64,000 nucleotides of DNA from NCBI RefSeq assembly GCF_963678635.1, contig NC_087062.1, positions 6,500,193-6,564,192 on the forward strand, written 5' to 3'. The notes under the pieces were generated by a model. That model was given only the letters and a program-made list of their open reading frames with translations, made no database searches and was not told the origin of the DNA. Below are positions 22,867-34,800 of this stretch, piece after piece; within the stretch, counting starts at the first letter, position 1; every line of letters begins with the position of its first letter. A program made the position numbers and the translations under genes. This DNA is from Symsagittifera roscoffensis (Eukaryota; Xenacoelomorpha; Acoela; Convolutidae).

Positions 22867-25800
22867 TGTCGTTTCTGCTAGTCGCAGAGGATCTATGAAA
22901 GGCTGTCCAGCCTGTCTAAGTATAGTTCGTTTCTCTTATTTGATTGGGTTAAGATAAGACAAAAAGTGAAGAGAACAAAAATTGCTTAGATTTTCACCAG
23001 AAGTAATATGGTGCAATTTTTTCTCCGAAATTCTCAACCAAAATTTTACCAAAAATGGTTCAATGTTTTTTTTGCGATTAATCAAGAATTACGCTGAAGC
23101 ACATTTGTTAATCGACGAGAAAATTTTATCAAAAAGCCTCTTGAACAGCCCAACACAGTTCTACAAAGGCCAAATCTCCAAAAACCTGTTTAAGAGAAAC
23201 ATGTATAAGAGAACCTAACCCTTCTAGAACTTTTTTGGGCTGAGTAATAGGCTTTTTGAGATATAATTTTCTCATCAATTAACAAATGGTATCAGCGTAT
23301 TTGTTGATTAATTAAAAAAAGCCTAAAGACCCATTTTTGGGGTAAAATTTTGCATCATATTATTTCTAGTGAAATTCTAAGCTACTTTTGTTCCCATCAC
23401 GTTTTGTCTAATCTTAATCCAATTTGAGGAAATTGCGTTTGAAGTTTCAAGTTTTTTGCATTTTGTGCGGAAAATTTAAATCAGCACTGTATGCATTTTG
23501 AAGAGAAAAAACGCGCACAATTAAAATTGGTTTTCAAATTTTTTATGTAGGATTGCATTTGAATGCTGTTAATAAATTCAGTTGATATAATTCCAATCAA
23601 TTTTTTTTACTTAAAAAACAATTAATTTTGTCTAAATATAGGCTATAATTTAGGTTATTTTCCTCAAATAATTCTCCATATTTTCTCTTCGATTTAGAAA
23701 GGGGGTATTGTACGGTTGATCCTTTTTTCTCAGACTTATTATTGCCCTGCTTCATTTGCGAAAGCGTAGCGACTAGCATGTTTGCCTATTAGCACAAATT
23801 TATTTCTTTAACTGGGTGTGCTTTCAGGCGAATAACAAAGTAGTCCAAGTTTTCGTGCACCACGTGTTTTAACAGGGAATTGAAAAGTTGTCTTTCGCCT
23901 AATTAAACATCCGACTAAGTGCACGCTGTTTTAAATTGCAAATTTGAGCAAACAAAACGTGAAAAAGCAAACCTTCAAATTAAATGCTTTGACATGGGCA
24001 TGCAAATTAACACATGCTAATAGGCCGGTCCACCTCATTTGCGCTCACTTATTGGATGCTTTAAATTGCAAATTGCATTACCGAAGACATATCTTGAAAA
24101 TGTTGAAGTACTTTTTACAATATGGACCCTGTTAGTTGCTTGGGACCCCTCTATCACAATTGTACCGGGGAGGTCGTATTCGCCCCCAAACTCCCAAACA
24201 TCAAAAAACTGAAACCCGAAATGACTATGTTCAAATCTGATTGGCTGAAATTAAATGCTTTAATAAAACGAAATTTGAATCAGAGTGTTTGTATCGAAGC
24301 CCTGATTGTTTCGACTGCTTTTTGGGAGTAGTGCTCGCTTAAAAACTAATTAGAAAGATTTCGAAAACAATTGAAAAATTGTTAAATTGGAAATCGAGAA
24401 CCATACTTTTCAAGTGATATTTAAAAATTCCATCGAAATTGGCTAGTTTAAAAGTTGTCGAATATTGTTAGCAGCAAAATCGCGCCGAGCAGAAATATTT
24501 TGTCAATTTTTACCAGATATGATTATCTGGTGCGCTTTGCAGAATTATATTTGTTTGTGTGCTTTGTCAGTAAAAATTACAAGTTTTTTTTTCTGTTAAT
24601 TCATCGATTTTTGCGCAGCAAACGACTAAATTTTTTTCATAAGAGAAATTTAACTAATCGGTCACTTCAGCAAAATACATATTAAATACCCTTTTTCATG
24701 GAAATTTTTTAGCAATGTAGGGAGCGTACTTTACATCAATAAGATGTAACGTACGCTTCCTCCATTGTCTTCAAGAAAATTTTTAAATTTACTTCAGGTT
24801 TTTACAAAATTAATTTTTATATAGCTGCGCTCTGCTTTTTGCAATTTTTTTCTTTACTCAAAGAGCAAAAGTAGAATAAGAAAAAGTGAAAAGCTTGCGT
24901 TTATTCAAATGAACCATAATGTCAGCCACCTCTCCAAAGCTTTGATCATGTTTTTTTTTCACAAATAGAAACTAAATTAGATTTTATCCGAAATGATGTC
25001 AAAAATTCGTAAGTTTCATCGGGGCTGACTTTTAGCTTGTTTTGAAAGAAAGTGAGTTTTTTTATTCAAAGATATTTCTTGGCACACAGGCTTTTAAGGC
25101 GTAAACCTAGAGCTTCTGAAACCAGAAATTTTTTTTTCAATTCGTTTTTAGTCTTTTTTTCCTGCACTAAAAAGTCTGTTTATCAAAATGACTAATTTTT
25201 CTGTCAATGACAAAAAAACAGTATCTCGCAACAGTTTTTTATCCAACCTTAAGTATCTATGATATTGATTGGCCACAACAGAACCTTTTGATTACGTGGA
25301 AATCTGGAGCAATTTTTCTTAAATATGACCGAAAATGTCAGGCTTTGAGAGCCAACGCAGCAGCCTGTGGATATCGTTTGTCAGTTAATATATATAGAAA
25401 AGGTTTAAACAAAGTCAAATGTGGCTATTTGGTGACCGTTTTTTGGAAAATTTTTCACTTTTCAAAAACGACTTTGCCAAATCTGAGATTGAGAGTTAGA
25501 GAGAGAGAGAGAGAGAGAGAGAGAAAACGAGGGAGGGAATGAGGGAGGGAGAGAGGGAGAGAGGGAGGGGGAAAGGGGACAGGAAGAGTGAGAGGGATAG
25601 GGATATGGGAGAGGGAGATTGAGAGAGAGAGAAAGCAAGATTTACTAAATTTCAAATTGTTTTCATTACGAATTTTGGTGTGCCCTTTCATTTAAACTTA
25701 CTTGTGCACAGATGCAGAGTTGTTTTAGTACTTAAAAAAACTCCGTCGCAAGCAATGATATATCCAAAAAAAAGGCTGTACTGAGTTTGATTTCAGCTGG

Positions 25801-28800
25801 TGTTCATTTGGTGTTTGATTTCGGAAGATTTATAAGTGTGCATTCCTCTGACAGAAAAGCGGTGAGTGTCAAAAGATTTTTGCAGTTACAAAAAAACATG
25901 GGTGTCCTTCAACAGACCAGCAAAATTGTAAAACATTTTCAAAATAGAAGAGAATCAGAGGAGAGTTATCAATCTTGAGATTATTAATTCAGAAATTAAA
26001 CTAGCTGTCATACTTGTCAGTCGCACGCTTTTTTGCTCGAAACTACTCGTTCTGTAAACACTGTTGAAGTCAACAAAATATGCAATTAGTATTTATAATG
26101 AATTTTAGCTTCGTAAAAATGAACATGTAAAAAAATGGCTGAGAATTGATCACTTGCTGGCCACTATTCGTTTATGGCGCTAATTTTTTTCATGCCATCT
26201 GATAGTGAAAGTTTTAAACACGAAGTTGAAACCAAAGTCAATCGTTACTTTTACTATTTTTTAAGGCTGTTTGATTCGTGAAGACTGCTTCATTTGAATT
26301 TTATTGCATGAAGTATTTGAATGAGTAAATTTTTTTAACGACCACTGCCTAAAGCAGCAATCATCCTTCTTTTATTTTGATGAGAAATGGTCACATTATG
26401 TGACAAGGCAAGAGTTGAATTTTTACTATCAATTGAGCTTGAGTCGTGTTTTCTAGTTTCCGTGCTTACTGATTTGCAGAGATGCGGGGGGGGGGGGGTG
26501 ATGGACGTTCTCACACCCTCAGGTATTCGACCCCCTCACCAACCAAAGAAAAAGAATCCCCCTTTGGTATTATTTTATGACATCCATTTTAGGCCGACCA
26601 AACCTAAAACTTTTCTAAAGGGGCTTTCGTTGCGAATATGTACTAATTTTGAGAGGGAAGTGCGCGCTGAAAAAACTCAATTTTTTAGTCAAAATTTTTC
26701 AAAAAGTGCCCAAAAACGGCTTTCTTGACCCGTTTTTTTTTCTTCAAAAATTTGTCTTCGGAGCAAAAGTATTTGTCAAAATACGGTCTTTATAGTGTTC
26801 TGGTAGTGCTCGGAAAATCAATTTGGTCGACTTGAAAAAAAAAGTTTGACAAAAAAGGTCCCCCGCCCTCGAGAAAATCCCAGATCCGCCCCTGCTTTTA
26901 GTTGTGTTAAGGAGGAAAGTCTCGTCAAAAGTCTGTCTGATAAATCCCCTCAAGTTTTTTGAACAGCCTGCGCTAATAGATTATTCACTGATACTTTGAA
27001 GTTGTTCAGATGATTAATAATTTGAATTTTTTGTTCTATATAAAATAAGCTATTTGAAAACAAACATTTTTATGTGGCAGTCAAGTTTTTGTTCTTTCTC
27101 CAATCATTTTGACTCTGCTTGCTGTTTCTGCGCGGCCAGTTTTTGAAGTGCTGCTAGATTGAAGCCGACCTCCCCCACCCTCTCGTGACGTCGCTGATAA
27201 GTCGGTCTAGAGCCTCTAAAAATTTGCAATTTTAGTAAAAAGTGTTACATTATAGCATATTGCAGTAAACATTACACTCAACGAGAGAAGGAAACAGTTT
27301 TCGATATTTTTTTCGATTTTTGGAGAACCGCTCCTGTGTCCCTGGTTACGAATTACATGCAATATTTTTTTCGTTATTTTTGAAGGAAGGTCAAAGTTTC
27401 CACGCCCACAGGCGACGAGTATGGATCATGGCGGGCCTCAAGCTGAGGATAGTTTTGCTAATAGGTCCAGTTTTTCTCAGCAATCGGCAAGTTTGATGTA
27501 ATTATTAGCCAGAGGCAAAACAGTGGTTTTCCATGAATAGCTGAACAGCTGCAACCTTCACCATTTCCTCCTAGTTGGTGTAAATGACATAAATCTAACT
27601 GAATATACCTGAATATGTAATCTAGACTGGATGATGACTCATTTGAGATATCGCAGGGGGAGCCCACATAGCCCATCACGCCGCTATCCCCACCCCCCTG
27701 CAACACCTTCACCTTCTGGTGTCTCTCTCCGTTCGGCCCACTGTACAGGTGTCTCAAACTGCGGTCGTCCGTCGGGCCAGCATAGGGGTACACGTCATGA
27801 CTCGTGATTTCCGCCACGCTTTTCGTCGATTCTTTTTCACCACTCATTCTGGCTGATTCGGGTTTGGGAATTTTGGGGTATTTTCTGTTATACGGCTCAA
27901 AACTAATTTATTTGTTAATTTGAAAATTGGAGTATTGCTCGAATTTAATTGGTTGGACTTATTTTCAACAAAATATTAGCTGAATTTGCATTAAAATCAT
28001 TAGCTGATATTAGCTGAATTTGCATTAAAAACATAATCTGAATTTGCATTAAAGTTCAATTAGAAAATTGGTAATTTTTGGGCCGTAAAACAAAAAATAC
28101 CCGAGTTGTTACCGGCTGGTTCCTTTGGCTTCCGAGTTTTAATGGAGCACGAGTTATTAAAATTTATAAAAAGACCAATTTACAAAATGACAATTTATCA
28201 GCTTTAATTGCGTGATTAGTTAGTTCTTTTTTCTAAATAGCACGATTTTTTTTATTAAATACCAATTGTGTTCTGTTCAACCGTCTGTTTTGTGATGCAA
28301 AACTAGAAGAGCGTCAAAGGACCGGTTAATTATGTATGTCTGGATATAAATCTCTTGATAATCGTCCATATAATTTTCGAAACATGTATATGAGAAGTAT
28401 ATTGAGCTGCTCATATAGAAAAACTAAATCTGCTTACGTACGTACTATATAACTGGTATTTGAGCTTGGTTCAAATTGACAATAAACTGGTTCAAACTGG
28501 TTCAAATTGACAACAAGACTGCTCGTGTATCAGGGCAAAGCCCTCAAGATTGACCTGCATTTTAGAGCCAATTTAAAAGTTTTTTGGGTGGAAAATTGAC
28601 GAAATAATCAAAAAAATAAAACCAAGGTTTTACTACAATCTTTTTCCTTCAATTTATCCTCCCGCATGCTAATGTAAGCTACAAAGAGATGTATATAGCG
28701 TCTTGTGTTCGAATGATTTGACCAAATGTCTTGCCCCAGTTCAATTTGGAACGCATTAATACGCCGCGTCAAAAATATTACAAATTGCGGGTTACAACCG

Positions 28801-31800
28801 CAATACTATTCAGATAATCATCAAGATTAATGAGGTCAAAATCATCAGAATTTTTTAGTCATGAAAACTCATCTGCATATTATCTAATCGGTCAATATTA
28901 ACACTAATGACCTGGATTTATTTTCGTACTTTGAGATTTTCGCGATTTACTTTGAGATTTTGAATACTCAATTTTGATTGGCTGAAAGTAAGCTGAAATT
29001 AATTTCAAGCATTCGGTCCTTCAAGCATGAGGGACGCCACCATTCGCCACTCGTAAATAATGCGCGTTAAACTTTCAGCCTCAAAGTGTCACAGCGCTCT
29101 TATAGTCACGTTAGTCTATTAGTGAGCGTTTCACCGCGATCGTTAAGAGAGGATAGACGAATGGTGAGCGCGCCACTTCAGGGAACACGAAGATCCGTGG
29201 ATCGATCACTAGAGGGAAATTTCTCTAAGAAATGGTCTGAATAAAAAACCACAAACATATATATGCCTCATTTTCTTTGAAAATCGGAAAAAACCTACCC
29301 CAAGCATAGATATTCCGCATTTTCTTGGAAAGTCGGAACGATAAATTTTGGGTGTAGATTTTTTTTCAACATATATGTTTTAGAAAGCTGCAGTAATGAT
29401 CTGAAACGATTGCAAGTTTGAAACTTATATTTAAGTTAATTTCAGACAATTTATCCACAAGGGAAAGGCCTAAAATACGAGCTGATCACCCATCACGGAG
29501 AACCGCTGTTGTGCCTCTGCTTAAGAACTGCATGCAATTATTTTTTTAATATTATTTTTGTTAAACTTATTTTTCATTGGAGGAAACAGTGATTTTCAGC
29601 CGAGTTGGTTGAAAGTTGAGTCAAACACCTCGACAAAGGGACTAAAGTTTTTTCCAGAGCAAGTCAGCTAAGAGAAAAAACGAGGAAATGGCGTTTGAAT
29701 ACAAATTTTATTAGTTCGGATCTTTTTTTAGACGAGGACAACGGAAGTACCTCGGGTTCTAACGGAAAGAGTGACGACGACGGCGATGACTCCTCTACGG
29801 ACGAACAAGCCGACGGCGACTCGGCCGAAAACGTTGCGGCAGGCGAAGATGATTTCGGGTTTGCAGAGACAGAACAGGTGTTGCGTCTCCAATCCGCCGA
29901 CTATTCGAGTCAACCCGGAAACCGAGTGAAGAAAATCGAAAACGAACTCACAGAGAAACTGTTTGCATTTATTTCCAAGTAAGAACTTAATTTCACCAAT
30001 ATTGCAAAAATTGTAATTAACAGTAAATAACTGCTCGCTTCGCAGATACTGTTCTTAATGTTTTATAGTTAAAGCCAATCCATTGGCCCAAGCGATGACC
30101 GCGAGCACCTCACGTGCTGAATTGAGTGAAAAATTGAATTTTGACTTCAAAAAGAGCAGCTTTAGTTTATTTATCTTCGTTCAATTTCTATGGCCAAAAA
30201 ATATTGCACCAATCAACATTTCGGCATTAACTGTACAAATTGATTCAAATTTGTATCGATATTCCGAAATTTGATGGATGTGTTCATTATTTTGAATGAC
30301 AGCCAGACGTGATAGTTGCGGGTATCGCTCTCAATCATTAATATTTCGGATCTTTTTAGGAGTTTGACCCCAGAACATCGTCTCATTTTCTCAGCGTTCC
30401 TCGCTCTCAAAATGAAATGGTCTGATATTACAAACGACGAAATAATCTTCCTCTTCTACGGGAATCTTCAGGAACGCATGGATTCCAAAGGTCTCGAAGA
30501 CTTCGGAATCTCGGCAACCCTTCCTGATTGGCTGCCGAAGGACAGGTTCGATGACGTTATTACTGTCTCGCTTCTGCAGGACTCGCCTCTTAACGGACTG
30601 TGTCGTGAAGTAGTTGAGCACCACGACGAGTGGAAGGACTGGTTTATGAGGGAACAGTGCGAGAGTTTTCCAATGCCGAGAGACAATGACGAAGATTGGA
30701 AGGATATTCACAAGCTGATTGTGATTCGCCTCTTGAGACCCGACAGGTTTTGTGCCGCACTCAAACTCTTTGCCCAGGTAAATCAAAATAGATAGCGGTT
30801 TGATTATAAGTTTTATGACGATATGGGAATTTTCATTGCCTTTGAACAGCTCTGTAATCTGACTAAATTTAACAAAAACAGTGAATGAATGTAAACTGTG
30901 AATGAAATAACTATGAATGTTCCAAAATTTTCTTAAAATCACAATTTTAGATTATTTTCGAACTTTAAATTAAGTCCCTGATAGTTATTTTAAAATACGA
31001 GTGTTATAGGACAACTTGCCAATCATAAACGACATGATGAGTTCGAACGCAGATGAGAAGCCGGACTCCCAGTTGTTGGATCTTATCAAGTCCAACCCTG
31101 GCTTTGTCGTGTCTCTTCCTGGAACCGGCTTGGAGTCCACTGCAAATCTATCGAATGTGGAGCACATGAACATCGAAGACGATCTGGTCGAGCGAATTGA
31201 GAAATTAGCTGAGGTAAAAAAAGTACTACTTACTATATGTGCGGATCATGCTTTTTTCTATCATGCTCAGCGCGTGAGGTATTCGTTCTATGCGCAAGCT
31301 ACTGAGTGTCAATGAACATAGTCAAGACACTTATATAGGTCTTGGTTTCTTTTAGGAATAAATTATTTTTCGCCTCCAGCAACAACAAAAAAACAACTTC
31401 TAGTTTCAAAAGTGGGTTTTATTTTTTTAGATTTCCTACCTGAACTAAAAAATTAATCCAGTTTTATCAATTTGGATTCATTATCATAAAAATGTCTATC
31501 ATAAATTATTCTTGAAATTCAAAGAGCTTTAAACGTATGTAATTTTGTTCTGACTTTCGATACGAAAGTAACAGAATATTTGTGCCCGATGAGGTTTTTT
31601 TTCTTCAGACAAATTTCGACTTTTAACTAGCTATTTTTGACAGAATTTGTTATATTCAAAAAGTATAGATGTTTGAAGATTAATTTTGAAAAGATATTTT
31701 AGCTGTGATCTTTTTTCGTAAAGTTATGGTGGTTTAAAGATTGTAATTTTGGCCGATTTGGGACAATTAACGCGCAATATATTTCGCTCTATTAAAGCGT

Positions 31801-34800
31801 TAGCGGAGATTTAATCCATCTTAAAAATCTTTCCAAATTGGTTGTAGGAAGCTTATTTTTCATAATTTATTTGCTACTAGGAGCGAATTCTATCACTTTG
31901 TTTTTATATGGCGTGTGGGGGGATGATTTTCACAAATCTAAAATAAAAAAAATCGTTTTCTTTTATTACATTCAAATTTTTCATGTTATCACTGCTCCAT
32001 AGACCTTAAAAGGCAGTCGGAACATTCAGGTCTTCGCCCTGATACGAGCAGCCCTGTTTCCTTTGAAGTTCGATTGTTGAAGTTTTTTTCAAAACACAAG
32101 CCTCGCGTTCCTTGAATTTTTTTCCATCTTTGGGCTATTTTTGGTACTTGCTGGCTTGGCTTGTGGAAGCAAAAGATTCAGTTTAGTTTTAGCTCGGTCA
32201 AACTTTGAAATCAAAACTGAGTAATTGAAGCATTTGTGTTGATGTGAGCGAATTTCCGCTATTTAAAATTAATTTATTTTTCAAGCATACATACTGAACT
32301 TTACATAAAAACGCTTTTCTTATAATGCGAGTTTTTGTTCCTACTTTCATAGCGAAAGTAACGGAACAATTGTGCTCGGGGTGGATTTTTTTCTTCAGAC
32401 AAATTTCGAATTTTTAACTGGCGACTTTTGACGGAGTTTTTTATATCGTTCAAAAGGTATTGTTGTCTTGAGCTTAAATTGGAAAAGGTATTTCACCTGC
32501 GATCTTTTTTCGTAAAGTTATGGGGGTTTAAGGATTGCCATTTTTACCAACTTGGGACAATTAACGCGCGATATATTTCGAGCTATTAACGCGTAAGCGT
32601 AGAATTAATCCGTCCTAGAAATTGCGTTTTTCTTGATTAATTTAAAAAACCAAAAGAGCCATTTTTAGGGTAAAATTTTGCACCATATTATTTCTAGTGA
32701 AATTCTAAGCAACTTTTGTTCCCATCACGTTTTGTCTAATCTTAATCCAATTTGAGGAAATTGCGTTTGAAGTTTCAAGTTTTTTGCATTTTGTGCGGAA
32801 AATTTAAATCAGCACTGTATGCATTTTGAAGAGAAACAAGACTGCTCGTATCAGGGCGAAGCCCTGAATGTTCCGACTGCCTTTTAAGATTTCATGAGCA
32901 GTAATCACAAAAAAAATTAATTCTAAAAAAAATTAAATTAAATTTTTTTTTCTAAAATTTGAAGTTTTTTTAAATGAAAATCATTCCCCCACACGCCATA
33001 TAAAGTAAAAAAAAGATAGATTTCGCTCCTTGTAATAAATCAATTATGGCAAATAAGCATCTTTCAACCAATTTGGAACGATTTCTAAGACGGATTAAAT
33101 CTCCGCTTACGCGTTAATAGCGCGAATTATATCGCGTGTTAATTGTCCCAAATTGGTCAAAATGGCAATCTTTAAACCCTCATAACTTTACGAAAAACGA
33201 TCACAGGTGAAATATCTTTTCCAATTTAAGCTCAGGACAACAATAGCTTTCGAATGATATAAAAAATTCTGTCAAAAATGGCTAGTTAAAAAGTCGAAAT
33301 TTGTCTGGAGAAAAAAAAACCCACCCGAGCACAAATATTCCGTTTCTTTCGTATCAAAAGTCGCAACAAAAACAAATTTTTTTTGGGACTGATTTTCGGA
33401 CGGTTTTTTCGTTCGTTTTCATACTTTTCCGGACTGTTTTGCATTGGACTGTTTTGTACAGACATGAAAATTTTTCAGGCCAAATATAATTGGAGAACAA
33501 TTAAAGGGCAGATGTAATATTAGGGGACTTGTCCTGATATACGAGAAATCTTATTGTTCCGACTTTCGATACGAAAGTAACGGAATATTTGTGCTCGGGG
33601 TGGGTTTTTTTTTCTTCAGACAAATTTCGACTTTTTAACTAGCATTTTGGACGGAATTTTTCATATCATTCAAAAGGTATTGTTGTCTTGAGCTCAAATT
33701 TGAAAAGATATTTCATCTGTGATCATTTTTTGTAAAATTATGGGGGTTTAAAGATTTCCATTTTGGCCAATTTGGGACAATTAACGCGCGATATATTTCG
33801 CGCTATTAACGCGTAAGCGGAGAGTTAATCCGTCTTAAAATCGTTCCAAATTGGTTGAAAGAAGCTTATTTGCCATAATTGATTTATTACAAGGAGCTAA
33901 ATTTATCTTTTTGTACTTATAATGGCGTGTGGGGGATGATTTTCATTTAAAAATTTCAAAATGAAATTTTTTTTTTTTAAATTTTATTACATTTAATTTT
34001 TTAATGTTATTACTGCTCCATAAAAACTTAAAAGGCAGTCAGAACTTTCAGGGCTTCGCCCTGATACGAGCAGTCTTGTTTTCTTTTCAGACTAATTTTT
34101 GTTTTTTCTTGCTGTTTCAAATTCCTATTTGCCATTTTTGCTTTTGTTTGCAAAGTCCAAGTTTGTTCTATGTAAATTGTTCGCTTACAATCTTTTTGTT
34201 TAGATTCCTATATTTGTTTAATAAAGAACGATTTCTGACATTAAAAACAACCGCGTCTTAGACTAAATTATTAAAGTGTCAATTATTTTACATATCTAGG
34301 CCGTGTCGTTTTTTTTATATTTCTGGAAAAGTGCAAAAAAAAAACTTTAACGCTCAAAGCAACTCTTTTTTGTTTCAGCTGGCGGTGGACGAACAGGTGA
34401 AAGTGAGTGTGATAGACCCAGTGACTGCACCGAGTACCACTCACATGCTGGAGATGGTTGAGAGGAAACTGGGACAGTCCAGAGATGCGGATTGGGTGGT
34501 GGTGAGAAACTTCTCCTCAACAGACACACAATTCCTCCAGAGGTTCTTCTACACCTTAGTCCACGTCACCCAATCTGAAGGTCAGTCAAGATCAAAACGG
34601 GTTCTTTCGGATCTCTTTAAATCCCCCCTCATTTTTGTTAAAGGGGGAAAGTTCGCTACTAGATGGAACATTTTAAGGGAATGTCCCTCATGTAGGGGAA
34701 TGTCCCACGTTTCGCCCAACACATATTTCGCCCCTCTTAAATTTAGTGGCACATTTCGCCCCTAACTTATTACACAGTTAATTAACCGCCGCTTTCTTAG

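Larger units (their letters stand above)
15084..29731 (+). other. Intron 1 of the dynein-like gene (14.6 kb), filled with mobile elements
   Basis: Between donor GTCAGT at 15084 and acceptor ctttttttag at 29731 lie the tRNA-His gene, an antisense coding exon and at least fifteen transposon-derived pieces, listed separately. The stretches 15580-16600, 23510-24270, 24770-25200, 25650-26470, 26895-27600 and 27850-28510 show nothing I can assign on either strand. Nearly half of this intron can be attributed to repeats by internal comparison alone. Confidence 0.55.
31214..34378 (+). other. Intron 4, mostly mobile elements
   Basis: This 3.2-kb intron holds a dispersed-repeat fragment (31390-31545), four hairpin-ended elements (31546-32057, 32336-32628, 32836-33368, 33555-34079) and a half fold-back element (32633-32835). 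The remaining gaps, 32058-32335 and 33369-33554, show nothing recognisable. Confidence 0.8.

Noticed and set aside
23597-23779. Minus-strand frame of 60 codons that might be the second exon of the antisense gene at 27609-27847
   Set aside because: The phase required by the donor at 27609 runs into a stop right after the nearby acceptor, and the composition is Lys/Asn-rich, as expected from AT-rich DNA.
29030-29176. Small inverted-repeat element (ggacgccaccattcg ends)
   Set aside because: Only about 12 bp pair, with indels, and there is no second copy in the window. It is mentioned only as a possible insert in the old hairpin element.
29658-29731. Alternative 5' extension of exon 2 from the acceptor at 29656-29657
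   Set aside because: It would need an upstream exon ending in phase 2, whereas exon 1 ends in phase 1, and the added residues show no dynein likeness. The acceptor at 29730-29731 has the better pyrimidine tract.
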